This document shows, in pieces, positions 1-10,546 of a DNA stretch of 64,000 nucleotides. Source of the DNA: Euryodendron excelsum (taxonomy: Eukaryota > Streptophyta > Magnoliopsida > Ericales > Pentaphylacaceae). Where the stretch lies: contig CM065385.1 of NCBI GenBank assembly GCA_033060915.1, positions 13,700,501-13,764,500 of the forward strand, in the 5' to 3' direction. Made by a program: the position numbers and the translations under genes. Every line of letters starts with the position of its first letter. Position 1 is the stretch's first letter. The notes beneath the pieces were generated by a model. The model saw nothing but the letters and a program-made list of their open reading frames with translations. It ran no database searches and was not told the DNA's origin.

Positions 1-83
1 TGGAGGTGCTCGAGCTCTGTGTATCGAATTGTGTGATTTTTAGGTTAAGTTTGCAGACCCCTTTCACGTTGATCGAGGCTCTG

Positions 84-92
84 TTTTTATAG
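84..92 (-). promoter_or_regulatory. TATA box of LTR copy A
   Basis: CTATAAAAA on the minus strand, beside the GGCGCC cluster, where every copy of this LTR has CTATAAATA or a close variant. This copy carries a T/A change in the second half of the box. It is the probable core promoter and U3/R boundary. Confidence 0.5.
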
Positions 93-1010
93 AAGTTGGA
101 CAAGCCTGGCGCTTGTTGCAGTGGCGCTAGGGCAAAATTTATACTGGCGCCAGGCCATTTTTTGGCTTGGCGCCACTGCTAGTGGCGCCAGCCATTTAGG
201 AAACAATTAAGGTCGGCAAGCAACGTATCTTTGACTAGATTTAGGCCCTTGTAATAGTGACTACCATGTAAACTTTAGCCTGGCTTCACTAGGAGTGACT
301 CCGGAAAGTCCGGGAATGATTTGAAGAAGCCGGGAGTGGCCCGGAAGGCCGGAAAGGAGCAGGAACACTTATAATAGTGTCCTAGAGGTATTTGACTTGA
401 AAAGTGAGGATTGGATGTGTCGGAAAGGTTAACCGAGCCTTTAGGGGCAAAACGGTCAATCGGACCGAAAAACTGTCGGGACAGACTCAAACTGTCCCGG
501 AAGAAGACTTGGGATCTGGAAACATTATTTAGAATGTTCCCAGAGGTTGCCGGTTTGATTCCCAGGGCCGGCGTGGTCAGAAATGGAAACCGGCCCACCA
601 GGGGCAAAACGGTCATTTTGCACCGGGTTTGCCGAAACTGACTCAGAATGGTCCGGAAAGGTAAAGGAAGGTCGAGAACACTATAAAACGTATTCTCGGG
701 ACATTACCGGTTTGATACCCAAAGCCGGTGTGGTTGAAGAAGGAGACCAGCCCTCCATGGCAAAACGGTCATTTTGCACCGGGTTGGCCGGAACTGACTC
801 GGAATGGTCCGGAAAGGTAAAGGACGGTCGAGAACACTACAAAAAGTATTCTCGGGACATTACCGGTTTGATACCCAGAGCCGGTGTGGTTTCTAGGGCG
901 TTCGGATGCCTAGGGGCAAAGATGGTCATCTTGACCGGAAAAGGTCCAAAGGGTAATTTGGTCATTTTTCACCGAAGTGAACTAACAAACATGGGTATTG
1001 ACCTAGGTTT

Positions 1011-1560
1011 TGAGTGTTTCCGCCACTCGGACGGGGTTGAGTATTTCCGCTACTCGGACGGGGTTGACGATTTGAGAGTATTTCCGCTACTCTAACGGTT
1101 CTGTGAGTATTTCCGCTACTCTAATGGTTCTATGAGTACTTCCGCTACTCTAACAGGTTTGTGAGTAGTTTTACTACTCGGACCGTCTCGAGGAATAAAC
1201 TGTCTCGAGAGAGGGATTGGAAAGGGGTCATACCGACTCCGAAGAGATGTGCCTAGATTGGAACCGTCTCGAGGAATAAACTGTCTCGAGAGAGGGATTG
1301 GAAAGGGGTCTTACCTACTCCGAAGAGACGTGCCTAGATTGGAACCGTCTCGAGGAATAAACTGTCTCGAGAGAGGGATTGGAAAAGGATCTTACCGACT
1401 CCGAAGAGACGTGCCTGGGTTTTGAGTGTTTCCGCCACTCTAACGGTGTGAGTGTTTCTGCCACTCTAACGGCTTTGTGAGTGTTTCTGCCACTCTGACG
1501 GTTTTGTGAGTGTTTCCGCCACTCTGACGGTTTTGTGAGTAGTTTTGATACTCGGACAGT
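1011..1560 (-). repeat. 29-bp and 81-bp tandem repeats in LTR copy A
   Basis: There are six 29-bp-type units (GAGTATTTCCGCTACTC plus spacer) at about 1011-1180, three 81-bp units containing ACCGTCTCGAGGAATAAAC starting at 1182, 1263 and 1344, and five further 29-bp units at 1419-1560. The 29-bp core is a short hairpin with arms GAGTA/TACTC or GAGTG/CACTC. The solo LTR at 36432-42135 has the same block order but about 22 and 7 of the 29-bp units. Confidence 0.85.
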
Positions 1561-1794
1561 CTCGAGGAATAAACTGTCTCGAGAGAGGGATTGGAATTGG
1601 AATAAGAAAGGACAATGCCCCTAAGGGCATTTTGGTCATTTTGCCTCTATTTGGGCCTAACGGGCCCACGAAGTGATGGAAAGACAGAATTTGGACCTAG
1701 ATGATTAATTTCGATTGGAATATGTCCACAATGACTTGAAAACAAGTCTGGACAGAGTGTAGACTGCCGAGCGGTCAAAAATGGGGTGCTTATA

Positions 1795-3950
1795 TGTGGT
1801 TGTGCAAACAAGTTTTGAAAACGAAGATTTTGATGCAAGTTGTCAAAACAAGTTTAATGCAAGTTTTGAAAACGAATTTGAAAACAAACTTTGGAAGAAT
1901 GCATGATCACGATATGCACAATGCAAATTGGGGTCATGAACATACAAGCTTAAGGCTTCACCACATAACCAAGGGGGCCGAATCCACGTGGTCTCCGGCT
2001 AAACTAAAAGAAAGCCCCCGACACAGTGACTTTCCAACAACCTAATCCTACACATGGACCGGGAATTCCCTTGTTTCAAGCATGCAAGAAGGGCGAAAAA
2101 AAGATGGGGGATTAAAATAGAAGAAAACCCAAGAGGGTTAGGAGAGAGAAGAGAGGGGGAAGAGGTGTAAACTTAAAGAGAAAGCCTACCTTGTGTCTTC
2201 TTTATTTTGCTTAGCTTTGCGTGCTTTGCTTTGCTTTGCTTGTCTTGCTTCGGTCTTCACTTCAATCTTCAAGAGTTTGTCCTTAATCTTTAAAGCTTTA
2301 GATTGCAGCACTTCAAGTCTTCAAAGGAGGCTTTGGAGGCTAGTGTATGAGTGTATAGAAGTGTATGTGAGTGTATAGGAGGCTAGGGTTTAGAGAAAAT
2401 CTAAGGAGACTAGGGTTTTGGGAGGCTACGAGCTCTGTATATTGAAAAGTAGGATTTTTAGATTGAGTTTGCGGACCTCTTTCACGCTTGAGGAGGCTCT
2501 GTATTTATAGATAAGGGAATGACCTGGCGCCTGCTGCAGTGGTGCCATCCAGTTAGGAAAGTTTTAAGGTTGGCATGCAACGTATCTTGAGAAGATTTGG
2601 GCGCCTATACTAGTGACTACTATGCAATTTTTAGCAAGGCTTCACTAGGAGTGATTCCGGAAGGTCCGGGAAGCATTTAAGGGACCGGGAATGGCTCAAA
2701 AGGCCGGAAAAGGACAAGAACCCTCAGAATAGGGTTCCAGAGGTATTTGACTTGAAAAAGAATGACAAAATGTGTTGGAAGGGTTGACCGGGCCATTAGG
2801 GGCAAAATGGTCAACCGGGCCGAAAAACTGTCAGGACAGACTCAAAACATCCTGAAAGAAGACTCAAGATTTGGAAACATTATTTAGAATGTTCCCAAAG
2901 GCTACCGGCTTGATACCCAGAGCCGGTGTGGCTATAAAAAGGCGACCGACCCACTAGGGGCAAAACGGTCATTTTACACCAGGTTTACCGGAACTGACTC
3001 GGATTGATCTGAAAAGATAAAGGAAGGTCAGAAGTACTATAAAAAGCATTCTCGGGAGGTTACCGGTTTGATACCCAGAACCGGTGTGGTCCCCGAGGCA
3101 TTCGGATGCCTAGGGGCAAAATAGTCTTCTTCAGCGGAAAGTCTCGAAATTGGCGCGAAACTTACTAGAAGGCACCTAATCATACCAGATTACTTTTAAG
3201 ACAATCTTGGAAGAGTGGACTTACCATTCTGAGGACTTACGTGTGTTCTCGAGAAACGTGTTGGAAGATGACCCTAAGGGCAGTTTGGTCATTTTTCACC
3301 GAAGTGGGCCAGCAGACACTGGCGTTAACCTAGGTTTTGAGTGTTTTTGCCACTCTGATGGCAGTGTCGTGATACAGGAGTTTGTTGGCAATTCCCTATA
3401 TCGACCTGCTTGCGAGTATTTTCGCTACTCTGACGGTTGTGATGCTTACGAGTACTTCCGCTACTCTGACGGTTCGCGATCATTTCTGAGACTGCCTGAT
3501 CTCGGGAAGCTGCTAAAGGGACTTAGCGCCTGAGAAGTCAACTTTCTCAGAAGGCATGTCAAAACGGACATTTCTACATTAGCGGGCTAGCAGGCGCCAA
3601 AGGTGGACCGTTCTACCATCTATGGAAATGGGACTTACCGTCTTAAGAAAGACGTGCCTGATTTGGAATTGGAAAGGGGACTTACCATCTCCAGAAAGAC
3701 GTGCTAATTTGGAATTGGAAAGGAGACTTACCATCTTCGGAAAGACGTGTCTGATGGAATTGGAAAGAACATTGCCCCTAAATGCATTTTGGTCATTTTG
3801 CCTCTATTTGGGCCTGGTGGGGTCGCGAAGCTATGAATAGACGGGATTAGACTTGGAAAGTTGATTGGACTCAAAATATGTCCGCATTGACTTGAACACA
3901 AGTCTAGACAGACTGTAGACTGCCAAGCGGTAAAAAATGGGGTGCTTATA
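1795..3950 (-). mobile_element. Tat/Ogre-like long LTR, copy B (partial)
   Basis: This minus-strand LTR fragment starts in the low-complexity middle of the LTR, right after the terminus of copy A, and ends in the family terminus GGTGCTTATA. In between it has the conserved block with CATGCAAG (about 2080), the leader (2190-2440), TATA (2502-2509), a short GGCGCC-like region, the CCGGTTTGAT modules, older single hairpin units (3338-3470) and three units with CTTACC plus a hairpin (3640-3760). It lacks the tandem expansion of copy A. It abuts fragment C at 3951. Open frames inside it are by-products of the repeats. Confidence 0.8.
2502..2509 (-). promoter_or_regulatory. TATA box of LTR copy B
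   Basis: TATAAATA on the minus strand, between the GGCGCC-like segment and the leader, at the same place as in the other copies. Confidence 0.5.
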
Positions 3951-4074
3951 GTGGGCCCGCGAAGTGATGAATTGACTGGATTAAGATTAGAATTCTAGAA
4001 TATGTCCATATTGACTTGAACTCAAGTCGAGACGGATTGGAGACTACAGTGCGGGAAAAAATGGGGTGCTTACA
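3951..4074 (-). mobile_element. Tat/Ogre-like LTR terminal fragment, copy C
   Basis: A second copy of the last ~124 bp of the LTR, from GTGGGCCCGCGAAG to GGGGTGCTTACA, directly follows the end of copy B. The simplest reading is that B inserted into C about 124 bp from its end. On its right C is joined without PPT or internal sequence to the gag of an Athila-like element, a deletion junction. Confidence 0.7.
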
Positions 4075-4507
4075 GCAGCACAATGGAGAGTCCCTACACG
4101 AATACTGGGAACATTTCAAGAAATTATGTGCAATCTGTCCCCATCATCAAATTAGTGAGCCACTTCTTATTCAGTATTTCTACGAGGGCCTTTTGCCCAC
4201 TGATAGGAACATGATTGATGCTGCTAGTGCAGGAGTTTTGGTGGATAAAACTCTCGATGTCGTAAGAAACCTGATTGTGAATATGGCGGCTAATTGTCAA
4301 CAATTCGACACTAGGCTTGACTCCTCACCTAAGCATGTCAATGAGGTAAATATTCCCTCTTTTGAACAACAAATTACGAGTCTGACTTCTCTTGTTCGTC
4401 AAATGGCTGTTGGTAATATGCAAACAGTGAAAGCTTGTGGGATTTGTTCAGTAGCAGGGCATCCAACCAATATTTGTCCAACTCTTCAAGACGAGCCCAT
4501 TGAGTAA
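4075..4507 (+). pseudogene. gag: Athila-like gag remnant (C-terminal half with zinc knuckle)
   Basis: The frame is open for about 144 codons from the junction with LTR C to a TAA. The first ~20 codons of the wider open frame come from the LTR and are not gag. The conserved Athila gag segment with HNGESLHEYWEHFKKLC and YFYEGLLP is present, followed by a CCHC zinc knuckle (C-x2-C-x4-H-x4-C in CGICSVAGHPTNIC) that binds RNA in gag proteins. The N-terminal half seen at 13901-14709 in the nested copy is gone. Downstream gag sequence continues past the stop in damaged form. Confidence 0.85.
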
Positions 4508-5822
4508 ATGAATACAGCACGTGGTTTTCCTGGACAACCGCAAAGAAAGTATGATCCCTATTCGAGCACGTATAACTTGGGATAGAGGGATCACCCCAAT
4601 CTTAGCCATGGGAATCCATAAGTAAATCAGCTCGTGACTCAAAACCGCCCAAGTTACCAGCAATATAAGCAGCAATACCCCCCTAGACAACAACCGGACA
4701 AAACTTCTAATTTTGGTATATCTTTAAAAGATATTGTTAAGTCTATTGCCACTAACACTTTACAATTTGAATAGGAGACGAAACAATTTCAATAAGAAGT
4801 GAGGGCCAATACTCAAAGTCTAGACTATTAGATGAGCCAAATGGCAACCACAATTAGTTGGCTAGAAGCCCAAAGTTTGGGGAAATTACCCCCTCAGACG
4901 GTAGTAAATCCAAGAGAAAATGCAAGTAAATCGTCTTGAGAAGTGGTAAAGAGGTTGAGATTCTAGTAAAGGCAGCCCCTGCATCGTCGAACCAAGAAAA
5001 GGAGAAAAACATCATAGCAGACGGGGACGTTCCTAATGACGATGACATACCTAAGCGTAAGTTTCTGCCTCTTTCTGATTATAAACTTGTATGTCCTTTT
5101 CCTTAAGCTTTAGTAGCATCTAGAAAAGTTGAGTGAAATAAAGATTTATATGAGACTTTTTTGTAGACGTGAGGTAAATATTCCACTTTTAGATGCTATT
5201 AAAGAAGTACCTCATTATGCTAAATTCCTTAAAGAACTATGTACAATTAAGAGGAAACAGAAACTTAAGGGATGTGAGAAGATGAGAGTAGGGGAGAATG
5301 TTTCTGCAGTTATTCAAAGAAAACTCCTTATGAAATGCAAGGATCCAGGTATGTTTACTATCCCTTGTATGATAGGTAACACTAGATTTGAGAAGGCCAT
5401 GATAAATTTAGGAGCTTCTATTAATGTCATGCCATATTCTATATATGCTTCTTTGAAACTTGGACCTTTGAATAAACATGGTGTTATGATTTAATTGGTT
5501 GATAGATCTAATGCCCTATCCTAAGGGTGTAATTGAGGATGTTCTTGTACAAGTTAATTATTTGGTTTTCCTTGCTGATTTTTATGTGCTTGATATGGAA
5601 AATGGTGACCAAAATGCCCCTATTTTGTTAGGAAGACCATTCTTAAAGACATCTAAGACTAAGATGGGTGTTTATAGTGGCACACTTACCATGGAATTTG
5701 ATGGTGAAATTGTTAAGTTTAATATTTATGATACCATGAAATACCCTTGTGATGATAATCCTATTTATTCTATTAATGTGATTGATTCTTTATCACAAGA
5801 AGTTTTTGAACAGGATAGATAA
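4508..5822 (+). pseudogene. pol: Athila-like gag C-terminus and aspartic protease, degenerate
   Basis: 4508-5128 is recognisable but full of stops, several at places where the reading suggests CAA or CAG changed to TAA or TAG. From 5129 a readable part begins, with CRREVNIPLLDAIKEVPHYA and a lysine-rich stretch, then the protease at 5380-5822. The catalytic motif, expected as D-x-G-A, reads INLGASINVMP, so the aspartate is Asn. A stop and frame change lie at 5494-5499, after which the C-terminal part with PILLGRPFL follows. The enzyme would normally cut the Gag-Pol polyprotein; the missing Asp and the frame break make it inactive. Confidence 0.8.
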
Positions 5823-6704
5823 GATGTATTAAAAGTTGCCATTAGTAAGCATCTTGAGGAAGAGAATGAAGAGTTAGCCATGGAGTACTTATTTGCAGGA
5901 AATTGTTGTAGCATTGAATGATTTTCCGAAGTTACAGCAGTCAAATAACGTTCCTTATGTTGCATTACTAGTTTCTAACGAGAGGCCTTTACCCTCTATT
6001 TGCAAGCCCTCATTCCAAATTTGAAGTCTCTCCCCAGTCACCTCAAGTACTTGTTCCTTGGAGACTGAGGAACGTTACCAGTGATCATCTCTAGTAAACT
6101 TTGTGCGTTACAAGAAGAAAAACTTGTGCAGGTCCTAAAGGAGCAGAAGACGGTTATTGGTTGGACAATTGCGGATATTAAAGGAATTAGCCCGTCTACA
6201 TGCATGCATCGTATTTTACTTGAAGAGGGAGCAAAACCTTCGCGTCAACTGCAATGAAGATTGAACCCACCCATGATAGAAGTAGTAAAGAAGGAGATTC
6301 TCAAACTTCTTGAAGTTGGAATGATTTATCCTATTTCAGATAGCAATTGGTTAGCCCAGTCCAAGTGGTTCCTAAAAAGATGGGAATAACTGTTGTGAAA
6401 AATCAGAATGATGAGTTAGTTCCTACCCGTGTTTAGAATGGGTGGCGGGTTTGTATAGATTGTAGAAAATTAAATGCCGTAATTCGCAAGGACCACTTCC
6501 CTTCACCTTTTATTGATCAAATTCTTGAAAGGTTAGCTGGTCATTCTTACTATTATTTCTTTGATGGTCTTTTAGGTTCTTTTATATTGCAATTGCACTA
6601 GAGAATCAAGAAAAAGACAACTTTTACATGCCCATTTGGGACTTTTGCATATCGTCACATGCCCTTTGGCCTTTGCAACGCCCCTGCCACTTTCCAAAGG
6701 TGTA
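5823..6704 (+). pseudogene. pol: Athila-like reverse transcriptase, N-terminal half, degenerate
   Basis: The protease-RT linker and first half of RT survive in pieces across frames. Visible motifs are EVVKKEILKLLEVGMIYPIS, VCIDCRKLNA (normally D-Y-R-K-L-N, here Tyr to Cys) and [16 protein letters not shown] just before the break. Several stops and small indels interrupt the reading. Coding is cut at the insertion site of the nested element (target duplication 6700-6704) and resumes at 16162. Confidence 0.8.
6700..6704. repeat. Target site duplication, left copy (GTGTA)
   Basis: GTGTA immediately left of the nested element pairs with GTGTT at 16162-16166 (one mismatch). The flanks join into RT sequence collinear with the intact equivalent in the nested copy near 11580, which fixes the boundaries. 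Confidence 0.75.
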
Positions 6705-7946
6705 TGGTGTGCTGTCGCTGGCACCCAAAAATAAAACCGATACCCCAAAAATAAATATGTAGTAGTGTGAGTAAGGATCGTTCTCACGGAGAGTATTGAG
6801 CCTAGTTTTATGCTATGTGAACTTTGATGGAGGTTTTTGGATATAATGAAAACTATTTTAATAATAACTAACTACGGAACAATTCAGATTAAAGTATTGA
6901 AATCAATCAAAAGAATAAACCTTGGTTTAGGTCAACATCCACCATCGGAATTTATAACTGATCATTGATGTGAGCATATCAATTCACACATTGAATATTC
7001 ACGGTTAGAATTATTTTCCTAACTCTCCTTAGTCATAGTTAATTAGAAAACAAGTGATCTCATTAACCCTAACTATTAAACAACCCAAGATAAGCACTTA
7101 AGGTTTAATCTAGTAGCAGCCTTAAGAATTAAAGAGATCGATGAAACTAAACAACACATGCACAAGCGGTTGCATTTAATTTAGTCGAACGTCCTTCCCA
7201 AGATATAATAATTCCTGACGCAGTAAATCATTAAATTGTAGTTGCTTCACAAATTAGAGGAATCAAACAATTACGGATTTGATATCTAATCCAGCAGTAG
7301 ATTGCAATGAATAATAAACTAGTATGGCTCCTGGCGATTAAACAAGACAATCATGAAAATAAGCACAGAAGAACATCTGATACTTGAAGCATAAATCGAA
7401 TAATGAAAACCAATTAGATTTCACAGTTTATTGTTAATTTCGAGGCTTCTGTCTCCTTCAACCAAAATTCAAAGTTTAGCCACGCAGGGCCATGGAAACA
7501 ACTTAAATAATAATCTAGAATAATACGAAAAATGCCAACAATCCTAAAAACAAAACAGTCCCAGCTTTTATAGGCTTCTGAAATTCTGTAGCTGTGCACA
7601 ACTATTCGAATGCCCTTGCCACTGTTTAAACGCATCGGACTACCATTCGAATAGTGTGTCGAATGCACTTCGAACGGTAAAATTGCTCTCTGTATATTTC
7701 GAACGCACTTCTAACCTGAAATTGACGTGAATCCATTTGACGTACCATTCGAACGCTTCTACTACCTTTCGAACGCTGCTATTTGCATTTTAGCTCGAAT
7801 TCGTCCCTTTTAGGCTAGGATTCTCTTCCTTGGCATTCTATAACAACCTAAATCAAAATATAAGAATAATGAGTATCTTTAGGCACCAACTAAGTATAAA
7901 AGATTAAACATTACGGGAGAAAAATATGACATTTGCATTCTCATCA
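6705..7946 (-). mobile_element. 3' LTR of nested Athila-like element
   Basis: 1242 bp; on the minus strand it begins TGATGAGAATGC and ends GACAGCACACCA (TG...CA). It contains a cluster of TTCGAA-centred motifs at about 7618-7800 and a TATA box CTATAAAA at 7565-7573. It aligns along its length with 14889-16161 and 19891-21141. Confidence 0.9.
7565..7573 (-). promoter_or_regulatory. TATA box in 3' LTR of nested Athila-like element
   Basis: CCTATAAAAG on the minus strand, at the same position as in the other two Athila-like LTRs (15750-15757 and 20253-20260). Confidence 0.5.
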
Positions 7947-7961
7947 AATTCCCCCACACTT
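7947..7961 (-). other. Polypurine tract of nested Athila-like element
   Basis: AAGTGTGGGGGAATT on the minus strand directly abuts the start of the 3' LTR, as expected for the plus-strand primer of reverse transcription. Confidence 0.8.
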
Positions 7962-9379
7962 AACCTTTGCTCGTCCTCGGGCAAAACTCAAACTCACTTT
8001 CTCAAAATATCAAAGTTGTAACAAAAAACAACCAAATTCTTCAAAACTCATAACATATCATGAACAACATTCTTAAACAACTCACAATTACTTAGCAAGC
8101 ATTTCCACTCGAAAATGGAGTAAACTGAATATGTAGACCCTTACAGAAATAAAAACTTGACTCTCATGTGTTTAAAGGGTATATGTATCGCTCAAATTCA
8201 TTCCAATAGAAATGATCTACCATAGGCTTGCATATCTTCTCATTCTCCACCACTAGGACCACATACATAACACAAATCGTAAGGACTTTTCAAGTGTTAC
8301 AACGGGGTTTAGGATCAAGGTAGGAAATATTTGGAAATGTAGCTTAAAAGGCATCGAAACTAGTGGAGCATAAATTAATCAACTCAAGTTCGAATATATA
8401 AGACATGTAAACCCAATCACTCCATTCAATAGCTTCTGTCTTATATATCCCATATAAACAGACCCATTTCTTAGAATTATAGGAGGGATTATGACTATGG
8501 ACAATTCATAACATTAAAAGCAATTTATTCCATCACTTCCCATCTCATTTTTTTTTTCTTCTTTTTTTTTTCAAAATTACATCAACAATGGAACTCACGA
8601 ATTGAGAATGAAAACATGTTCCATTTCACCAGCCATAGCTCTACCACAATTTCGGACACCCCCACACTTATTTCTTGCGCACCCATATGTATCATAATCA
8701 TGAACAATGCTCCACTAGCTCTATGACTTGGGTAAAGGCATTTTTTTTTTTCGGGTTTAAAACTTGTAATATGAGTTCACAATAATGACAAAACAACATA
8801 TAAAGCTCAAAGGGGTTCACAAAGGGAAAAATTAATTACAAGGCAGGCTATTTAGCTTATGTAGCTTATAACAAAGATGGCCTTAATCATGTTCATGCAT
8901 AAATGTGTCGATATGATCTCAAAGAGAATCAAGGTAAGTTCTAGAGAAACAAATCCATGGAAGAATATCTTACATTAAAGAAAATAGGGACTGATGTGGA
9001 TGTGTCAGTTTGAAGGCTCAAAATCTCACCAGCTTTGCTCTACCAAATTTAGTCACTCCAATCTCAAGTAAAATAACTAGACTAATTAATTCTAACTTGG
9101 AAGATTACTTATTCAATCATGTTATGAATTCTTCAACCTTAATTAAATCTCGTTATTATTTTTTTCAAATTTCAAATTAAAACACAAAAACACTACCTAA
9201 ATCCCCTCCCCCACACTTAAAACTTACATTGTTCCCAATGCAAAGTAAAATGCACAGAAAGGGCAGAAATAACCAATATATAAATATGAAAATAAGAAAA
9301 GAAAAATGAACTTCCCTTGGGTTGCCTCCCAAGCAGCGTCTTTGCTTATTGTAGTGGGCTCGACTCAATGCTTCCTTCT
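7962..9379 (-). other. Non-coding region between integrase and 3' LTR (nested Athila-like)
   Basis: No credible coding frame; an env-like gene, present in some Athila elements, is not detectable. On the minus strand it holds two extra copies of the PPT-like motif AAGTGTGGGGG: one shortly after the integrase end (about 9205-9215) and one near 8661-8671. A poly-T/poly-purine tract of variable length lies at about 8550-8570. The region is collinear with 18364-19890 of the host element. Confidence 0.7.
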
Positions 9380-10546
9380 TCAATCAGTATAAATCGAATC
9401 CTCAAGGTCTAGTTTCTCCACATTCTTGAATTGGAAACCTTCAAAGAAATACTTAAGTCGATGGTCACTCACCTTGAACACTTTGGAAGTGGCTAAGCAT
9501 TGAATTTTAACTGCACAATGAAGAAAAACATTAGTAACAAAAAAAGGTCCAATCCAACAAGAACGCAACTTACCCAGAAATAAACGGAGCCGTGACTGGT
9601 ATAGAAGGACTTTCTGACCAAATTTAAACTCCTTCCTAGAAATCATCTTGTCATGAAAAGCCTTCATCTTTTCCTTGTAAATCCTTGCACTCTCATAGGC
9701 ATCATTGCGAATTTCCTCTAGCTCTTGGAGTTGTAATTTTCTATGTTCTCCACTTTCATCCATCTTCATGTTAAAACTCTTGATAGCCCAATAAACTTTG
9801 TGTTCTAGCTCAACTGGTAGGTGGCATGGTTTCCAAATACCAATCGATAAGGTGACATACCAATGGCCATTTTATATACAGTCCTATACGCCCACAAAGT
9901 ATCGTCCAAGCGCAAACTCCAATCTTTTCTACTTGGATTGACCGGCTTTTCAATGATGGACTTCATCTCTCAATTTGACACTTTCGCTTGTCCACTAGTT
10001 TGCAGATGATATGAAGTAGACACCTTATACGTCACATGGTACTTTCTTAACAAAGTCACCACAGTTCGATTGCAAAAGTGAGTACCTCGATCACTTATTA
10101 GAGCTCTTGGAGTTCCAAACCTAGAGAATATGTTAGACTTGATAAAATCTGCAACAACTTTGGAATCATCAGTTCTGGTGGCTTTAGCTTCCACCCATTT
10201 CGAGACATAATTAACAGCAAGTAAGATATAACCATAACTGAAAGATATAGGGAACGGTCCCATGAAATCGATGCCCCAAAGATAAAAAAAATTTCACAAC
10301 ATAGTATGGGAGTTTGTGGCATCTCATTCCTTTGGGATATATTACCTGTCTTCTGACAAGGATCGCATGACTTACAAAAAGAATATGAATCTCGAAATAG
10401 AGATGGCCAATAGAAACCACATTATAGCACTTTTCTCGCCGTTCTTTTGGCTCACAAGCATAAGAATGACAAAAGGTTAGAACAAAAATGATTTTATTTT
10501 CAGGAGCGCACCTTTTGATTACTTGATCCGTATAATGCTTCCATAA
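9380..10546 (-). pseudogene. pol: Athila-like integrase, degenerate
   Basis: Read on the minus strand: a zinc-finger region in broken frames (about 10546-10300), the catalytic core at 10263-9970 with MGPFPISF and [10 protein letters not shown], and the C-terminal domain at 9769-9380 ending DLEDSIYTD. In the D,D-35-E triad, the residue 36 positions after the SDRG aspartate should be Glu (GQAE in the host copy) but is Lys here (GQAKVSN), followed directly by a stop where Arg is expected. There is also a frame change between core and C-terminus. Integrase inserts the cDNA into the genome; this one cannot be active. Confidence 0.85.

Larger units (their letters stand above)
1..1794 (-). mobile_element. 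Tat/Ogre-like long LTR, copy A (partial)
   Basis: This is the U3 and promoter part of a long LTR on the minus strand; the rest lies left of the window. Its outer end reads GGGGTGCTTATA, the family terminus (consensus on the minus strand TGTAAGCACC). Reading right to left it holds the terminal block (about 1620-1794), 29-bp and 81-bp repeats (1011-1560), three to four diverged modules of 146-167 bp marked by CCGGTTTGAT (550-890), a GGCGCC cluster (110-190) and a TATA box. It matches 39811-42135 almost base for base outside the tandem repeats, so both belong to one subfamily. It ends directly against the middle of another LTR (copy B), as expected if it inserted there. The left target duplication cannot be seen. 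Confidence 0.8.

Noticed and set aside
583..1095. 170-codon open frame on the plus strand
   Set aside because: It runs through tandem U3 modules of LTR copy A; the protein is a repeat of the DNA modules, has no domain and is not open in the other LTR copies.
3207..3533. 108-codon open frame, with a similar frame at 35965-36240
   Set aside because: Both lie in the hairpin-rich U3, antisense to the element, and differ in length and ends. Shared words follow from shared DNA repeats; no domain is recognisable.
7962..9379. Env-like gene between integrase and 3' LTR
   Set aside because: Some Athila elements have one here, but no open frame, signal peptide or membrane segment is seen in either copy.
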